Made by a program: the position numbers and the translations under genes. A stretch of 64,000 nucleotides of DNA, taken from Bacteroidales bacterium. Its GTDB lineage: Bacteria; Bacteroidota; Bacteroidia; Bacteroidales; FEN-979. The stretch is taken from NCBI GenBank assembly GCA_023229525.1, contig JALNZC010000006.1:81156-145155 (forward strand). The letters run 5' to 3'. The notes beneath the pieces were generated by a model that made no database searches, was not told where the DNA came from, and saw nothing but the letters and a program-made list of their open reading frames with translations. Shown one piece after another: positions 26,326 through 34,308 of the stretch. The first letter of the stretch is position 1, and the number at the start of each line of letters is the position of its first letter.

Positions 26326-26373
26326 TAAAACGGAAAATCATAAGGAATAATTATCAAACCAAAAACCAAAACC

Positions 26374-28224
26374 ATGAAAAAAAATCTACTTTTTATTGTT
26401 GCGCTTGCATTCTGTGTTATTACGATGGCACAGCATCCGCAAAAGTCCAAACCATGGATTGTGAAGTCGGTACCTGCTACCGAGATAGACAATCCGGTGG
26501 CAAATCCACTTCAGATCAGCAACCCTTCAGTGAATTCCAAAGCAGTTCTGGAGGATGATATTGGCGCAACACGGTATGATGTACAAACCAATGCTGCCAT
26601 TGCAAACAGGATCGTGTTGTTCAACGATGGCACCATCGCAGGTACCTGGACCAGGGGCACCACCGAAACTTCCTTTACAGAAAGGGGTACCGGTTATAAT
26701 TATTTCAATGGTACAACCTGGGGACCCCAGCCAAGCGCCCGCATTGAAACCGTCAGGACCGGTTGGCCCACTATGGACGCCTGGAATACCGGCGGAGAAA
26801 TTGTTGTGTCGCATCAAAGTGCAACTGCGCCACTTATTAAATGTACCAGAACAACAAAAGGAGCGGGAGCATGGACCCAAGGGACTATTGCAAGACCCCC
26901 TGATTTTAATAAAGAAATGTTATGGCCAAGGTTGATCACCAACGGACCAACCCATAATTATGTACATATGATCGCCCTTTCTGCACCCACCGGTAACGGC
27001 GGAGCTATCTATAAAGGGCTTGATGGCGCTCTCCTTTATTACCGTTCATTGAATGGTGGTACTACCTGGGATAAACAGGGCATCCAGTTGCCAGGGTTGG
27101 ATTCTGCCAGCTATACCAGCTTTTCCGGAGATGAATATGCATGGGGCTCCCCCAAAGGCGATACCATTTATTTTGTTGCGGGTGGATCCTATACCGATAT
27201 GTTTATCATGAAATCAACCGATAACGGGGAAAACTGGACCAAAATCAATATCCTGAGCAATGGCCATAAAAAAATTCCGGCCAGCGTTACCTATCTCGCA
27301 CCATGGGCATCATCAGATGGCGCTGTCGCCTGTGAAATGGATCAGCAGGGTATTATTCATGTTGCATCCGGTATCGGTGGCGGAAGTATGTCTGGTGGAA
27401 CGAAGTATATTTCTCTATATCGCAACGGTTTGATATACTGGAATACTACCATGTCCATGATACAAGACAGTCTCGACCTTGATACACTGAATGCACACGG
27501 TCAGTTGCTTGGGTATTACTTCGACGGTCCAAACCCCGGCGATACCTTGAATACCATGACCAGCTACCGTGTGGGTTTGACCAGTTTCCCGCAAATGTCA
27601 ATCGACGCCTACAATAACCTCTTTGTTATTTATGCCGGAATCACCTGGGAAAATCCCGATCCATCGGGTATCAATTACCACCATATCTTTGGCCGCGCCA
27701 AATACCATGATAAAGCAACGTGGTCAACCGAACCGATCGACTTCAATGCCGGATTCCTGTATTATGGTCAGGAATATATTTTCGCATCCATGACAAAACG
27801 AATTACCAACGATAAGTTGCGGATCATTTACCAGACCGCGACTCAACCCGGTACTGCTGTCGGGACTACCGGGGTAATTCCTTACCATGATTGTATTATA
27901 CAATATCGTGAATTAACAGGTAATTCTTTTTGGCCGGTCGGTATTAGCGACAATTCCTTGTTAAAGAAAAACCAGGTCAGCCAGAATTATCCCAATCCGG
28001 TCAAAGGTTTAACCTACTTTAATGTTAACCTTGACCAAGCTTCTAACGTTATGGTGGAAATATCCAATATCATGGGACAAAAAGTCCTGAACTTTGACAA
28101 GGGTGTTGTCAATGCCGGTATGCATCAGATGGTCTTCGACGGCAGCCAACTAATTCCGGGAATTTATTTTTATACCGTCAGGATCAGGGGCGAAGCCTTT
28201 ACCCATAAAATGATCGTTGAATAA
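26374..28224 (+). CDS. Secreted BNR/Asp-box protein with T9SS sorting domain (paralogue 2)
   Basis: 616 residues: signal peptide KKNLLFIVALAFCVITMAQ, the family segment VNSKAVLEDDIGATRYDVQTN (~50-70), Asp boxes SLNGGTTWDK and STDNGENWTK, and YAWGSPKGDTIYFVAGGSYTDMF between them. C-terminal T9SS domain ends with FYTVRIRGEAFTHKMIVE. It shares the same architecture and most motifs with paralogue 1, 142 bp upstream, and with paralogue 3 at 41737. A loop around GIGGGSMSGGTKYISLYRNG is shared with paralogue 3 but not 1, so 2 and 3 are the closer pair. Function unknown; surface-exposed binding or hydrolytic protein is the inference. Confidence 0.85.
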   Translation: MKKNLLFIVALAFCVITMAQHPQKSKPWIVKSVPATEIDNPVANPLQISNPSVNSKAVLEDDIGATRYDVQTNAAIANRIVLFNDGTIAGTWTRGTTETSFTERGTGYNYFNGTTWGPQPSARIETVRTGWPTMDAWNTGGEIVVSHQSATAPLIKCTRTTKGAGAWTQGTIARPPDFNKEMLWPRLITNGPTHNYVHMIALSAPTGNGGAIYKGLDGALLYYRSLNGGTTWDKQGIQLPGLDSASYTSFSGDEYAWGSPKGDTIYFVAGGSYTDMFIMKSTDNGENWTKINILSNGHKKIPASVTYLAPWASSDGAVACEMDQQGIIHVASGIGGGSMSGGTKYISLYRNGLIYWNTTMSMIQDSLDLDTLNAHGQLLGYYFDGPNPGDTLNTMTSYRVGLTSFPQMSIDAYNNLFVIYAGITWENPDPSGINYHHIFGRAKYHDKATWSTEPIDFNAGFLYYGQEYIFASMTKRITNDKLRIIYQTATQPGTAVGTTGVIPYHDCIIQYRELTGNSFWPVGISDNSLLKKNQVSQNYPNPVKGLTYFNVNLDQASNVMVEISNIMGQKVLNFDKGVVNAGMHQMVFDGSQLIPGIYFYTVRIRGEAFTHKMIVE

Positions 28225-28240
28225 TAATATAGACTATAAT

Positions 28241-28405
28241 CACCTCAACCTCCCGCTCCTTCTCCCTGAGAAGAAGGGGTGGAGGGGTTGAAGTCCTTAG
28301 GGTAAATTCCCCTTCCTTCCGGGGTGTAATCCGGGTCCAGGATTTGTTTTGGGGTTTATACCAAGGATTTTATAAAAGGCTGTTCCTCCAGGGACAGCCT
28401 TTTTT
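28241..28405 (+). repeat. Island-flanking direct repeat, left copy
   Basis: About 165 bp closely matching 41417-41579 (roughly three quarters identical by eye). Shared landmarks in order: CACCTCA, an imperfect CTCC/GGAG dyad, GGTAAATTCCC, GGATTTGTTTT, GGTTTATACCA or GATTTATACCA, TATAAAAGGCTGTTCC, and the terminator. Both copies have the same orientation. Confidence 0.85.
28373..28405 (+). terminator. Intrinsic terminator of BNR paralogue 2
   Basis: Stem GGCTGTTCC/GGGACAGCC, loop TCCA, then a T-tract. It ends the left direct repeat. Confidence 0.85.
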
Positions 28406-28665
28406 GTATGTCGGGCATAAAACAAGAGAGTTATTCCATAAAAAAATGACGGAACCCGAAGGGCTTCAGACCTTGCCATCACCAGTGTGAGGGTTGGTGG
28501 ACTTGCCCGCTTATCTTTGCTTTTCTTTTTTGGGTGGTTTTTCCTAGGAAACGGACGGCACCCGGAGACATTGCGTATAGTGTTCGATAGCTAAGCACCG
28601 TGCTGGTTTTTGAGGCATGGCGTTTAGCGTAACTTATGCGATAGTGGCTCTCAAACAAATGGACT
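28406..28665. other. Gene-free stretch after the left island repeat
   Basis: 260 bp with no gene I can support. A 66-codon open frame on the minus strand (28479-28679) has no signal or domain and overlaps the ORF6N gene end. The region is more G/C-mixed than the flanking AT-rich leaders and may be a degenerate end of a mobile element; that is only a guess. Confidence 0.4.
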
Positions 28666-29217
28666 TTACGTTTCATCATCGCGTTTAAAACCGATCCGCC
28701 CGCGATTGGACAGATCTTCCTGCTGCTGTTTGGCTTGTTCCAACTGCTTTAGATATTCGAAGATCAAAAGGATTTGCTGATCCTGTTCAATGTCTTTTTT
28801 CTGTAGCTGATCAAGCTTCCGAAGTATCTCTGTATGGGTTTCCAGCAACTGACGCATCCTGGTAAATACCCGAACAATCTGAATGTTGACCATGATGGCA
28901 CGATCACTGTGCAATACGCTGGAAAGCATAGCCACGCCTTGTTCTGTAAAAGCATACGGTAACTTACGTGTTCCACCCCAACTTGATATTCCAGATTGGA
29001 ATATCAAGTCATCGAACTCTTTCTTTGTTAACTGGAACATAAAATCATCAGGAAAACGCCTAATATTCCGTTGAACAGCTTTATTAAGATTTCCGGTGCT
29101 TACACCGTACAAAACAGCTAAATCAGCGTCCAGCATCATTTTCTGAGCCCGGATCAGATAGATCTTACTCATTACAACCTCGTCGGGGATGACTATTAGG
29201 CTTTTATCCTGTGGCAT
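28666..29217 (-). CDS. ORF6N domain protein (phage-type antirepressor-like)
   Basis: 183 residues. ORF6N/KilA-N-related domain at ~15-100: IYLIRAQKMMLDADLAVLYGVSTGNLNKAVQRNIRRFPDDFMFQLT, then SWGGTRKLPYAFTEQGVAMLSSVL. A helical, coiled-coil-prone C-terminus follows (TEILRKLDQLQKKDIEQDQQ, EYLKQLEQAKQQQEDL). Such proteins are DNA-binding and travel with phages and integrative elements; chromosomal copies in Bacteroidota are common. It sits at the edge of the island next to an integrase remnant, which fits a mobile origin. Confidence 0.88.
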   Translation of the reverse strand: MPQDKSLIVIPDEVVMSKIYLIRAQKMMLDADLAVLYGVSTGNLNKAVQRNIRRFPDDFMFQLTKKEFDDLIFQSGISSWGGTRKLPYAFTEQGVAMLSSVLHSDRAIMVNIQIVRVFTRMRQLLETHTEILRKLDQLQKKDIEQDQQILLIFEYLKQLEQAKQQQEDLSNRGRIGFKRDDET

Positions 29218-29324
29218 TATCGGTGTGTATTATCGTTTAACTTGATGTCGTAAAACTAATCATTTCCAGGTATCGCAAAATTCGATACCTTCTTATTGGA
29301 GGACGCAATTTGCGACCTCCAATG

Positions 29325-29657
29325 TTATCCCAGCGGGTGGTATTTATCCAGCTTGGCTTGCAGGCCTTCGAGGTTATCCAGCCGGTAACGCTCCGTGGAA
29401 CTCACCCAGCGGTGACCGGCCATGTATTGCACCTGCCGCAGGTTGTAGCTTTTCAGCCAGTGGACGATCACGCTTTGACGGATCTGTCCTGCGCTCTTAA
29501 TTTCCGGATTTAGCTTCCGGATAAAGCAAAACAGGTGATGCAAACTGTTTTTAAGATCACCGCTGCCGTTCACGCTGATAAACAAGCGGTCGGTTTCTTT
29601 TACGCGGGTTTTACTGGTTGTCCGCCCGTAAGGCTTGGGCATATCGGTATCATTCAA
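29325..29657 (-). pseudogene. Tyrosine recombinase, C-terminal remnant
   Basis: 110 residues matching only the catalytic C-terminus of phage-type integrases (complete members ~300 residues). IRQSVIVHWLKSYNLRQVQYM carries the Arg and the His spaced as in LRxSxxxH, AGHRWVSSTERY carries the second His-Arg pair and the nucleophilic Tyr. An in-frame TGA stands directly before the ATG, and I see no arm-binding or core-binding domain upstream, so this is a truncated, probably inactive gene. It marks past integration activity in the island. Confidence 0.8.
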
Positions 29658-29735
29658 CAGGGCAGCCGTTCAGATTCCATCCACAGAAGATAAATCCAGT
29701 GTCTATCGAGGATGTATCAATTCCCAAAGTGATCT

Positions 29736-30371
29736 CTATTCCTTTGAAAATGGGATCAGTTTCCGTTGAAACAGTATCCGGATGAGATCTATGTTGGTTC
29801 GGGCGCGGATTTTCTTTCGAATGGTCCGAAGGGTTTTCTCCACAGAAGAAGACGATTTGTGCGTTTTTTCAGCCATCTCTTTAATGGTCATTCCGAAAGC
29901 CAGGTCTTTTCCCATTTCCAGCTCTTTACAGGATAAAGACGCAGTTTCTCCCGGCCGGAAATTCGGGTCAAGCATGTCTTTCACATCCGGAGGCAATAAA
30001 ATTGCACCTTTAGATACCTGAAGGATGGTGGTGACGATATCTTCGTTATCGGTACATTTGACCAGATATGCGCTGGCCCCTAAAGCAAACATATTATGCT
30101 TATACCATGTTGAATCTTCTGCCGAAAAGATGACAACAGGAATATGGGGATAATTATTTCGTAATAGTTTCAGGTTTGAAGCAGGATTATCTATACCTAT
30201 AAACAGGTCAAGGAGAATCACGTGAACATCCAGACAGGGCAGTTTTATTAATGCACCGGCCATGTTCAGCGAGGATCCGACCAAACGGGCACGATCTTCC
30301 GGCTCTGATAACATGAACGCCACCCCCTCTATTACTGCCGGGTGATCGTCGATTATAAAAACATTAACCAT
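29736..30371 (-). CDS. LuxR-type response regulator
   Basis: 211 residues from MVNVFIIDDHPAVIEG (ATG at 30371); the frame runs 16 codons further but adds only a hydrophobic stretch. Receiver domain: acidic DDH at 8-10, phospho-acceptor Asp in VILLDLFIG, Thr/Ser equivalent in VVIFSAED, Lys in SAYLVKCTDN. The C-terminal helix-turn-helix (ASLSCKELEMGKDLAFGMTIKEMAEKTHKSSSSVEKTLRTIRKKI) is LuxR-like. No sensor kinase is in the window. It follows the RHS operon on the same strand (61 bp after it), so it may be the operon's last gene or an orphan regulator of it. Confidence 0.82.
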   Translation of the reverse strand: MVNVFIIDDHPAVIEGVAFMLSEPEDRARLVGSSLNMAGALIKLPCLDVHVILLDLFIGIDNPASNLKLLRNNYPHIPVVIFSAEDSTWYKHNMFALGASAYLVKCTDNEDIVTTILQVSKGAILLPPDVKDMLDPNFRPGETASLSCKELEMGKDLAFGMTIKEMAEKTHKSSSSVEKTLRTIRKKIRARTNIDLIRILFQRKLIPFSKE

Positions 30372-30432
30372 AAAAGAAAAGATTACAAAAACCCAAATGT
30401 AATGAACTTGCTGGAACAAAACAAGTCAGATC

Positions 30433-33400
30433 TCATTTTTTTGTTTGGGTTGAATAATGGTAGTCGTACGTTTTAATGATATTGAAGTCGGAATCCCTCA
30501 CCACTGATAAACGGTTGAATGCGTCATATTCATAATATGTGGCGATTCCTGCAGGATCGGTAGAGGATGTAATACCTACCAACGGTTTGTAGGTATAGGT
30601 AGTAACCAACGCATTTGCGAGTCCGGGGTTAGATCTGAGCGTATTATTTAAACCCCTCCAAATTAATTTTGGTTCTTCGGCTGTCATGTCACCAAGAACT
30701 TCGTCAAGATAATATTCCAACAGAGATAGACTGACAGCGCTTGTCAAATCATCAACGGTTGCATTCTCTGCCTTTATTACCGGATAGGTTTTACTGTAAC
30801 CCCAGATATAGGAAATATGGGTATCGTTTTCTTTATGGGCCTCCAGAAGGTTCCCTTTCGTATCATATTTATCATAGTTGATTGAGGGAGCATATCGTGA
30901 ATCGTAAACTAAATTGTTTTGGTTATCCAAATGTATTTGCTGGCAATTGGCAATCGGGATATCGGTGTTTAACGAAAGTTCAATTTTAGGTTTATAGATA
31001 TTCCCAAATGCACCAGAAAATGTGCTGTACTCAAAAATTTTTCCTCCGATAGCTTTATTATCAGCCAATTTCTGAGTTTCAAGCGGGAGGGAAATCATGT
31101 GGTTTCGTTGCATGTTAAAGATAACGCGGGTTTTTCCCGGTAGATTAATCCCACTTAAACATGTATCATATTCTGACCCGCATGCAGAAGTATCATTATC
31201 ATAATTCTCCGAACAATGTAGCCGGCACTGAGGTCTTTCTTCAATGGGAAGCGTTTCACATCCCTGGAAACAATTTTGACGTGTTAACAATGCATCGCGC
31301 TTGCAAAGTAAATATGCAGAGTTGCAACTCGAAGTAAAAGGAGAAAAATCGATATCAGCAATATATTTATATTTTTCTGACAAAACGGTTCCATCGCTCG
31401 ATAATTCCGTCTTCGAGGTTATTTGATGGTGTACCAGTGAGTTAAACTCCTTGTTAATTGTTTTTTCAAGGACTCTGTTACCGTCATAGGTTTTTTCTTT
31501 TGTACAAGTCAATTCAATCCATGGGGAAATTGAATATCCATAAGATGTTTTGCATTCCTCAACACACTCTATCTGATTATTAGGATATGAGTTCACAATG
31601 GAATAAACGATGACAGACTCAAATTGAGGTATTTTTTTATACTTTTTTATTTCGTAATCAAAAGTCGTTTTCTTAATGGTATCCTCTTCCTGATTAAAAA
31701 TCGTTTTACATTTCAATAATCCTCTTTTCCAGTTGTAATTTGGGTTATATGGTCTGAAAAAACAATCATAATCGTTAAAAAAAACATGATTAAATATTCT
31801 TGGCCGAACATAGATATATTCGTTATTATTTTGACTCCAGTCCTCGTGAACTACTCCAAATGTGGCAGGTTGCAGGTATTGGTAGTCAGTATATCCGTTC
31901 CCTGTGATAATCTCTTTTACTTGTGAATAAGTTACATACCCGCCTTTACAAAGGGCATTTTTACTGTCCCACAAACTTCTAGTCAACACTGTTTCGCCCG
32001 CCCATGTGCGACAACTGAATTGGGGTAAATCTAAAATTCTACCGCTATTGCAGTAATCATATGTTTTTACAATATTGCCGCTGCTAAAGGAGTTATCCGG
32101 TGAGAGAATCTGTTCTTTTAAACGAGGACCGCCACCCATAAGACTCTGACCCATAACAAAGAATTCATGTGACTCATATACATATTTTATACCACCACCG
32201 GTTGGGAATTTTATTTGCTCAAGAATTGACGCTTTGCAGTAAAAAGAATCAACATTTCTGTTTGCTCCAGGATGAACAATTACTTCACCAACATATGAAC
32301 TACGCGGATAAAATGAAAATCTTGAAGTATAATAGGTATTACTATCTACATACTCACCAGGATATTCATACATTAATGGGATAAGACTAGTCTCGCCACT
32401 GTGATTATAAAATCCCCAGAAATCTCTTTCAGCAGATGCTCTGTGAGGCAGTGGCAGTGGATTATATGTAAAAACATAAGGCGGAGAATAAATGGTGCCT
32501 CCGATAATACTATAAAACTCAGTAATTTTATCCAGCCTGAGTCGTTTCGAAAATCTTGCGGCTACATCTGAGTAGCCTGAACCCCATTGTGGAGGGGTGC
32601 TCTGAAAATATGAGTATGTAAACTCAACTCCTTTTATAAGTTGAGTTTGGGCTTTATATATCAAAATCTTATTTAATGGATAATTATTAATTGCGCTTGT
32701 TGGTTGTTCTACATCTAATCTTGGCTGGAAGGAAGCGAATTCGATATGGCCCCCGGTCCATGTAATTCCTGATATTAGCTTTGCCTTAATATAAGTTGCA
32801 GTAGCGGTTTTAATTTTTGCTGGTAGGAAATAATTTGGGATTTGTTCCCTGTCTTCGGTATTACTTCTGATTAATTGATCTTCATCACGATATGAAAATG
32901 TAATTTCTTCCGTAGTTCCCGGGGTTGTAATTTTGCTCAAATGCCAGGTGGAAGTATATGGCGCATGCTGCGTATTGTTCCCTTCCGGTGGTATTCCTGC
33001 ACCGCTTGGATCAACGGGAACAGATAAAAACAAAGTAGATGGTTCGGGAGGAACTTCATCGTCATGCCATCCCCTGGAAGCAATTATTGTCTTTTCTAAA
33101 ATGTCGAAAGTGTATTTTACTCCTTCCGGAGTTAAAACAATAAAGTTAGTGATCTCACCATTTACTGAACTTCTGGAAAACGTTATTTTTATATCGTTTT
33201 CCGGGATCAATCGGATTTCTCCGGTTTCATCGAATAAAAATTCACCGGAATAAGACCCGAATTGATATTGAAAAATATCAGGAATTCCATCCAATAATCC
33301 CTTTGCAAGATATAAAGAATAATTTAGTGCATTACTTAGCGTTATTCCACAGTCAAGATAACCTGCTCCCTGAATATGTTGATAGTAGGAACAAGCGTTA

Positions 33401-33816
33401 AACATCCCAATATCCGGGGCAAGATATAAATCATCGGGAAGCCCTCTAACAGTGCGTGAAATAAAGCCTCCTGCATTTAATGACCACCCGAGGCCAACCC
33501 ATGATGCTATTTTATCAACACAGTTACCAGAGGCATGATAACTTAATGTTATCGGTATGGAGATATTTTGTGTGGAAATCTCATATATAGGAACACTGAT
33601 TTTAGGTAAGCCGGTAAAAAAATCAACTGGGTGATCCAGATACTCTCCTAATGCAGATACTGAAGGAGATGGAGGAATAACATCAGGATAAACATTTCCA
33701 AGATTAATTGGAGGGTCTTGAGCCTTTAATGATAATGAATTAAACAACGAAAATGAGAGCAAAAGAATAACCAAGCTCTTTGCAACACTAATTTGAAATA
33801 TTTCAGATAATCTCAT
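30433..33816 (-). CDS. RHS repeat protein with an eight-cysteine insert (RHS-A)
   Basis: 1127 residues from MRLSEIFQISVAK (the frame also has an ATG 30 bp upstream). Signal peptide SLVILLLSFSLFNSLSLKAQ, then DLGNVYPDVIPPSPSVSALG-type N-terminus and ISVPIYEI/ITLSYHASG motifs of large RHS/SpvB-like surface proteins. Many YD-like elements follow, the last YYEYDAFNRLSVVRDSDFN, ending NIIKTYDYHYSTQTKK. No RHS core (DPxGxxxPxNxY) is present, so it lacks a toxin tail. Residues 831-886 form a Cys cluster with spacing C6C10C3C10C3C10C6C. Last large gene of the island operon; function unknown. Confidence 0.8.
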   Translation of the reverse strand: MRLSEIFQISVAKSLVILLLSFSLFNSLSLKAQDPPINLGNVYPDVIPPSPSVSALGEYLDHPVDFFTGLPKISVPIYEISTQNISIPITLSYHASGNCVDKIASWVGLGWSLNAGGFISRTVRGLPDDLYLAPDIGMFNACSYYQHIQGAGYLDCGITLSNALNYSLYLAKGLLDGIPDIFQYQFGSYSGEFLFDETGEIRLIPENDIKITFSRSSVNGEITNFIVLTPEGVKYTFDILEKTIIASRGWHDDEVPPEPSTLFLSVPVDPSGAGIPPEGNNTQHAPYTSTWHLSKITTPGTTEEITFSYRDEDQLIRSNTEDREQIPNYFLPAKIKTATATYIKAKLISGITWTGGHIEFASFQPRLDVEQPTSAINNYPLNKILIYKAQTQLIKGVEFTYSYFQSTPPQWGSGYSDVAARFSKRLRLDKITEFYSIIGGTIYSPPYVFTYNPLPLPHRASAERDFWGFYNHSGETSLIPLMYEYPGEYVDSNTYYTSRFSFYPRSSYVGEVIVHPGANRNVDSFYCKASILEQIKFPTGGGIKYVYESHEFFVMGQSLMGGGPRLKEQILSPDNSFSSGNIVKTYDYCNSGRILDLPQFSCRTWAGETVLTRSLWDSKNALCKGGYVTYSQVKEIITGNGYTDYQYLQPATFGVVHEDWSQNNNEYIYVRPRIFNHVFFNDYDCFFRPYNPNYNWKRGLLKCKTIFNQEEDTIKKTTFDYEIKKYKKIPQFESVIVYSIVNSYPNNQIECVEECKTSYGYSISPWIELTCTKEKTYDGNRVLEKTINKEFNSLVHHQITSKTELSSDGTVLSEKYKYIADIDFSPFTSSCNSAYLLCKRDALLTRQNCFQGCETLPIEERPQCRLHCSENYDNDTSACGSEYDTCLSGINLPGKTRVIFNMQRNHMISLPLETQKLADNKAIGGKIFEYSTFSGAFGNIYKPKIELSLNTDIPIANCQQIHLDNQNNLVYDSRYAPSINYDKYDTKGNLLEAHKENDTHISYIWGYSKTYPVIKAENATVDDLTSAVSLSLLEYYLDEVLGDMTAEEPKLIWRGLNNTLRSNPGLANALVTTYTYKPLVGITSSTDPAGIATYYEYDAFNRLSVVRDSDFNIIKTYDYHYSTQTKK

Positions 33817-33883
33817 GTATTCAAAATTAAAATATAGTTTGAACAAGCCAATTAAGAAACTCCAGTTTCTTTGGCTTTTATTG

Positions 33884-34297
33884 TTAGTTAAAAAAAATTG
33901 GTGATACCACTGAGAACAACAATAACAAAATACTTACTACCAAATAGAAACTCACATACCATCCTCTTCGTTTTCTTACAGCAACAGTTTCATTTTTAAA
34001 ATCATCAATAACATTCTTGATAAACACTTTATTTTTTCTGTAATAGATATATAGTAAAATGTAAATTGGTGATATCAATAAAGGAAATAACAAAAATCTA
34101 TCGAGAAGACCATTATCTATTCTTATTTCACTTACAACATCTTTTTTAACAATACCTTGAACAAATCCAATTATTGTCAAAATGTGAATTAATAACAATG
34201 CTCCAATAACAATATAGGCATGGATCCAACCATCTGAAGAGTTTTTGTATTTATAGATGGTTTTAAAGCGATAAAAAATATAAAGAAAAAATTTCAT
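33884..34297 (-). CDS. Small membrane protein, candidate immunity protein for the RHS tail
   Basis: 137 residues, function unknown. Positively charged N-terminus, then hydrophobic segments at ~28-48 (YIVIGALLLIHILTIIGFVQ), ~68-86 (LLFPLLISPIYILLYIYY) and ~117-135 (FYLVVSILLLLFSVVSPIF), with a Lys-rich loop (YRKNKVFIKNVIDDFKNE) between the last two. It begins 11 bp after the stop of the RHS protein with the variable hydrophobic C-terminus. This is where an immunity gene stands in RHS toxin systems. A membrane protein as immunity factor would fit a membrane-acting toxin. Role is inferred from position only. Confidence 0.55.
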   Translation of the reverse strand: MKFFLYIFYRFKTIYKYKNSSDGWIHAYIVIGALLLIHILTIIGFVQGIVKKDVVSEIRIDNGLLDRFLLFPLLISPIYILLYIYYRKNKVFIKNVIDDFKNETVAVRKRRGWYVSFYLVVSILLLLFSVVSPIFFN

Positions 34298-34308
34298 GGG
34301 TTAAGAAT

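Noticed and set aside
28479..28679. 66-codon minus-strand frame
   Set aside because: No domain, signal or coding bias visible, and it overlaps the ORF6N gene end; kept only as an unassigned stretch.
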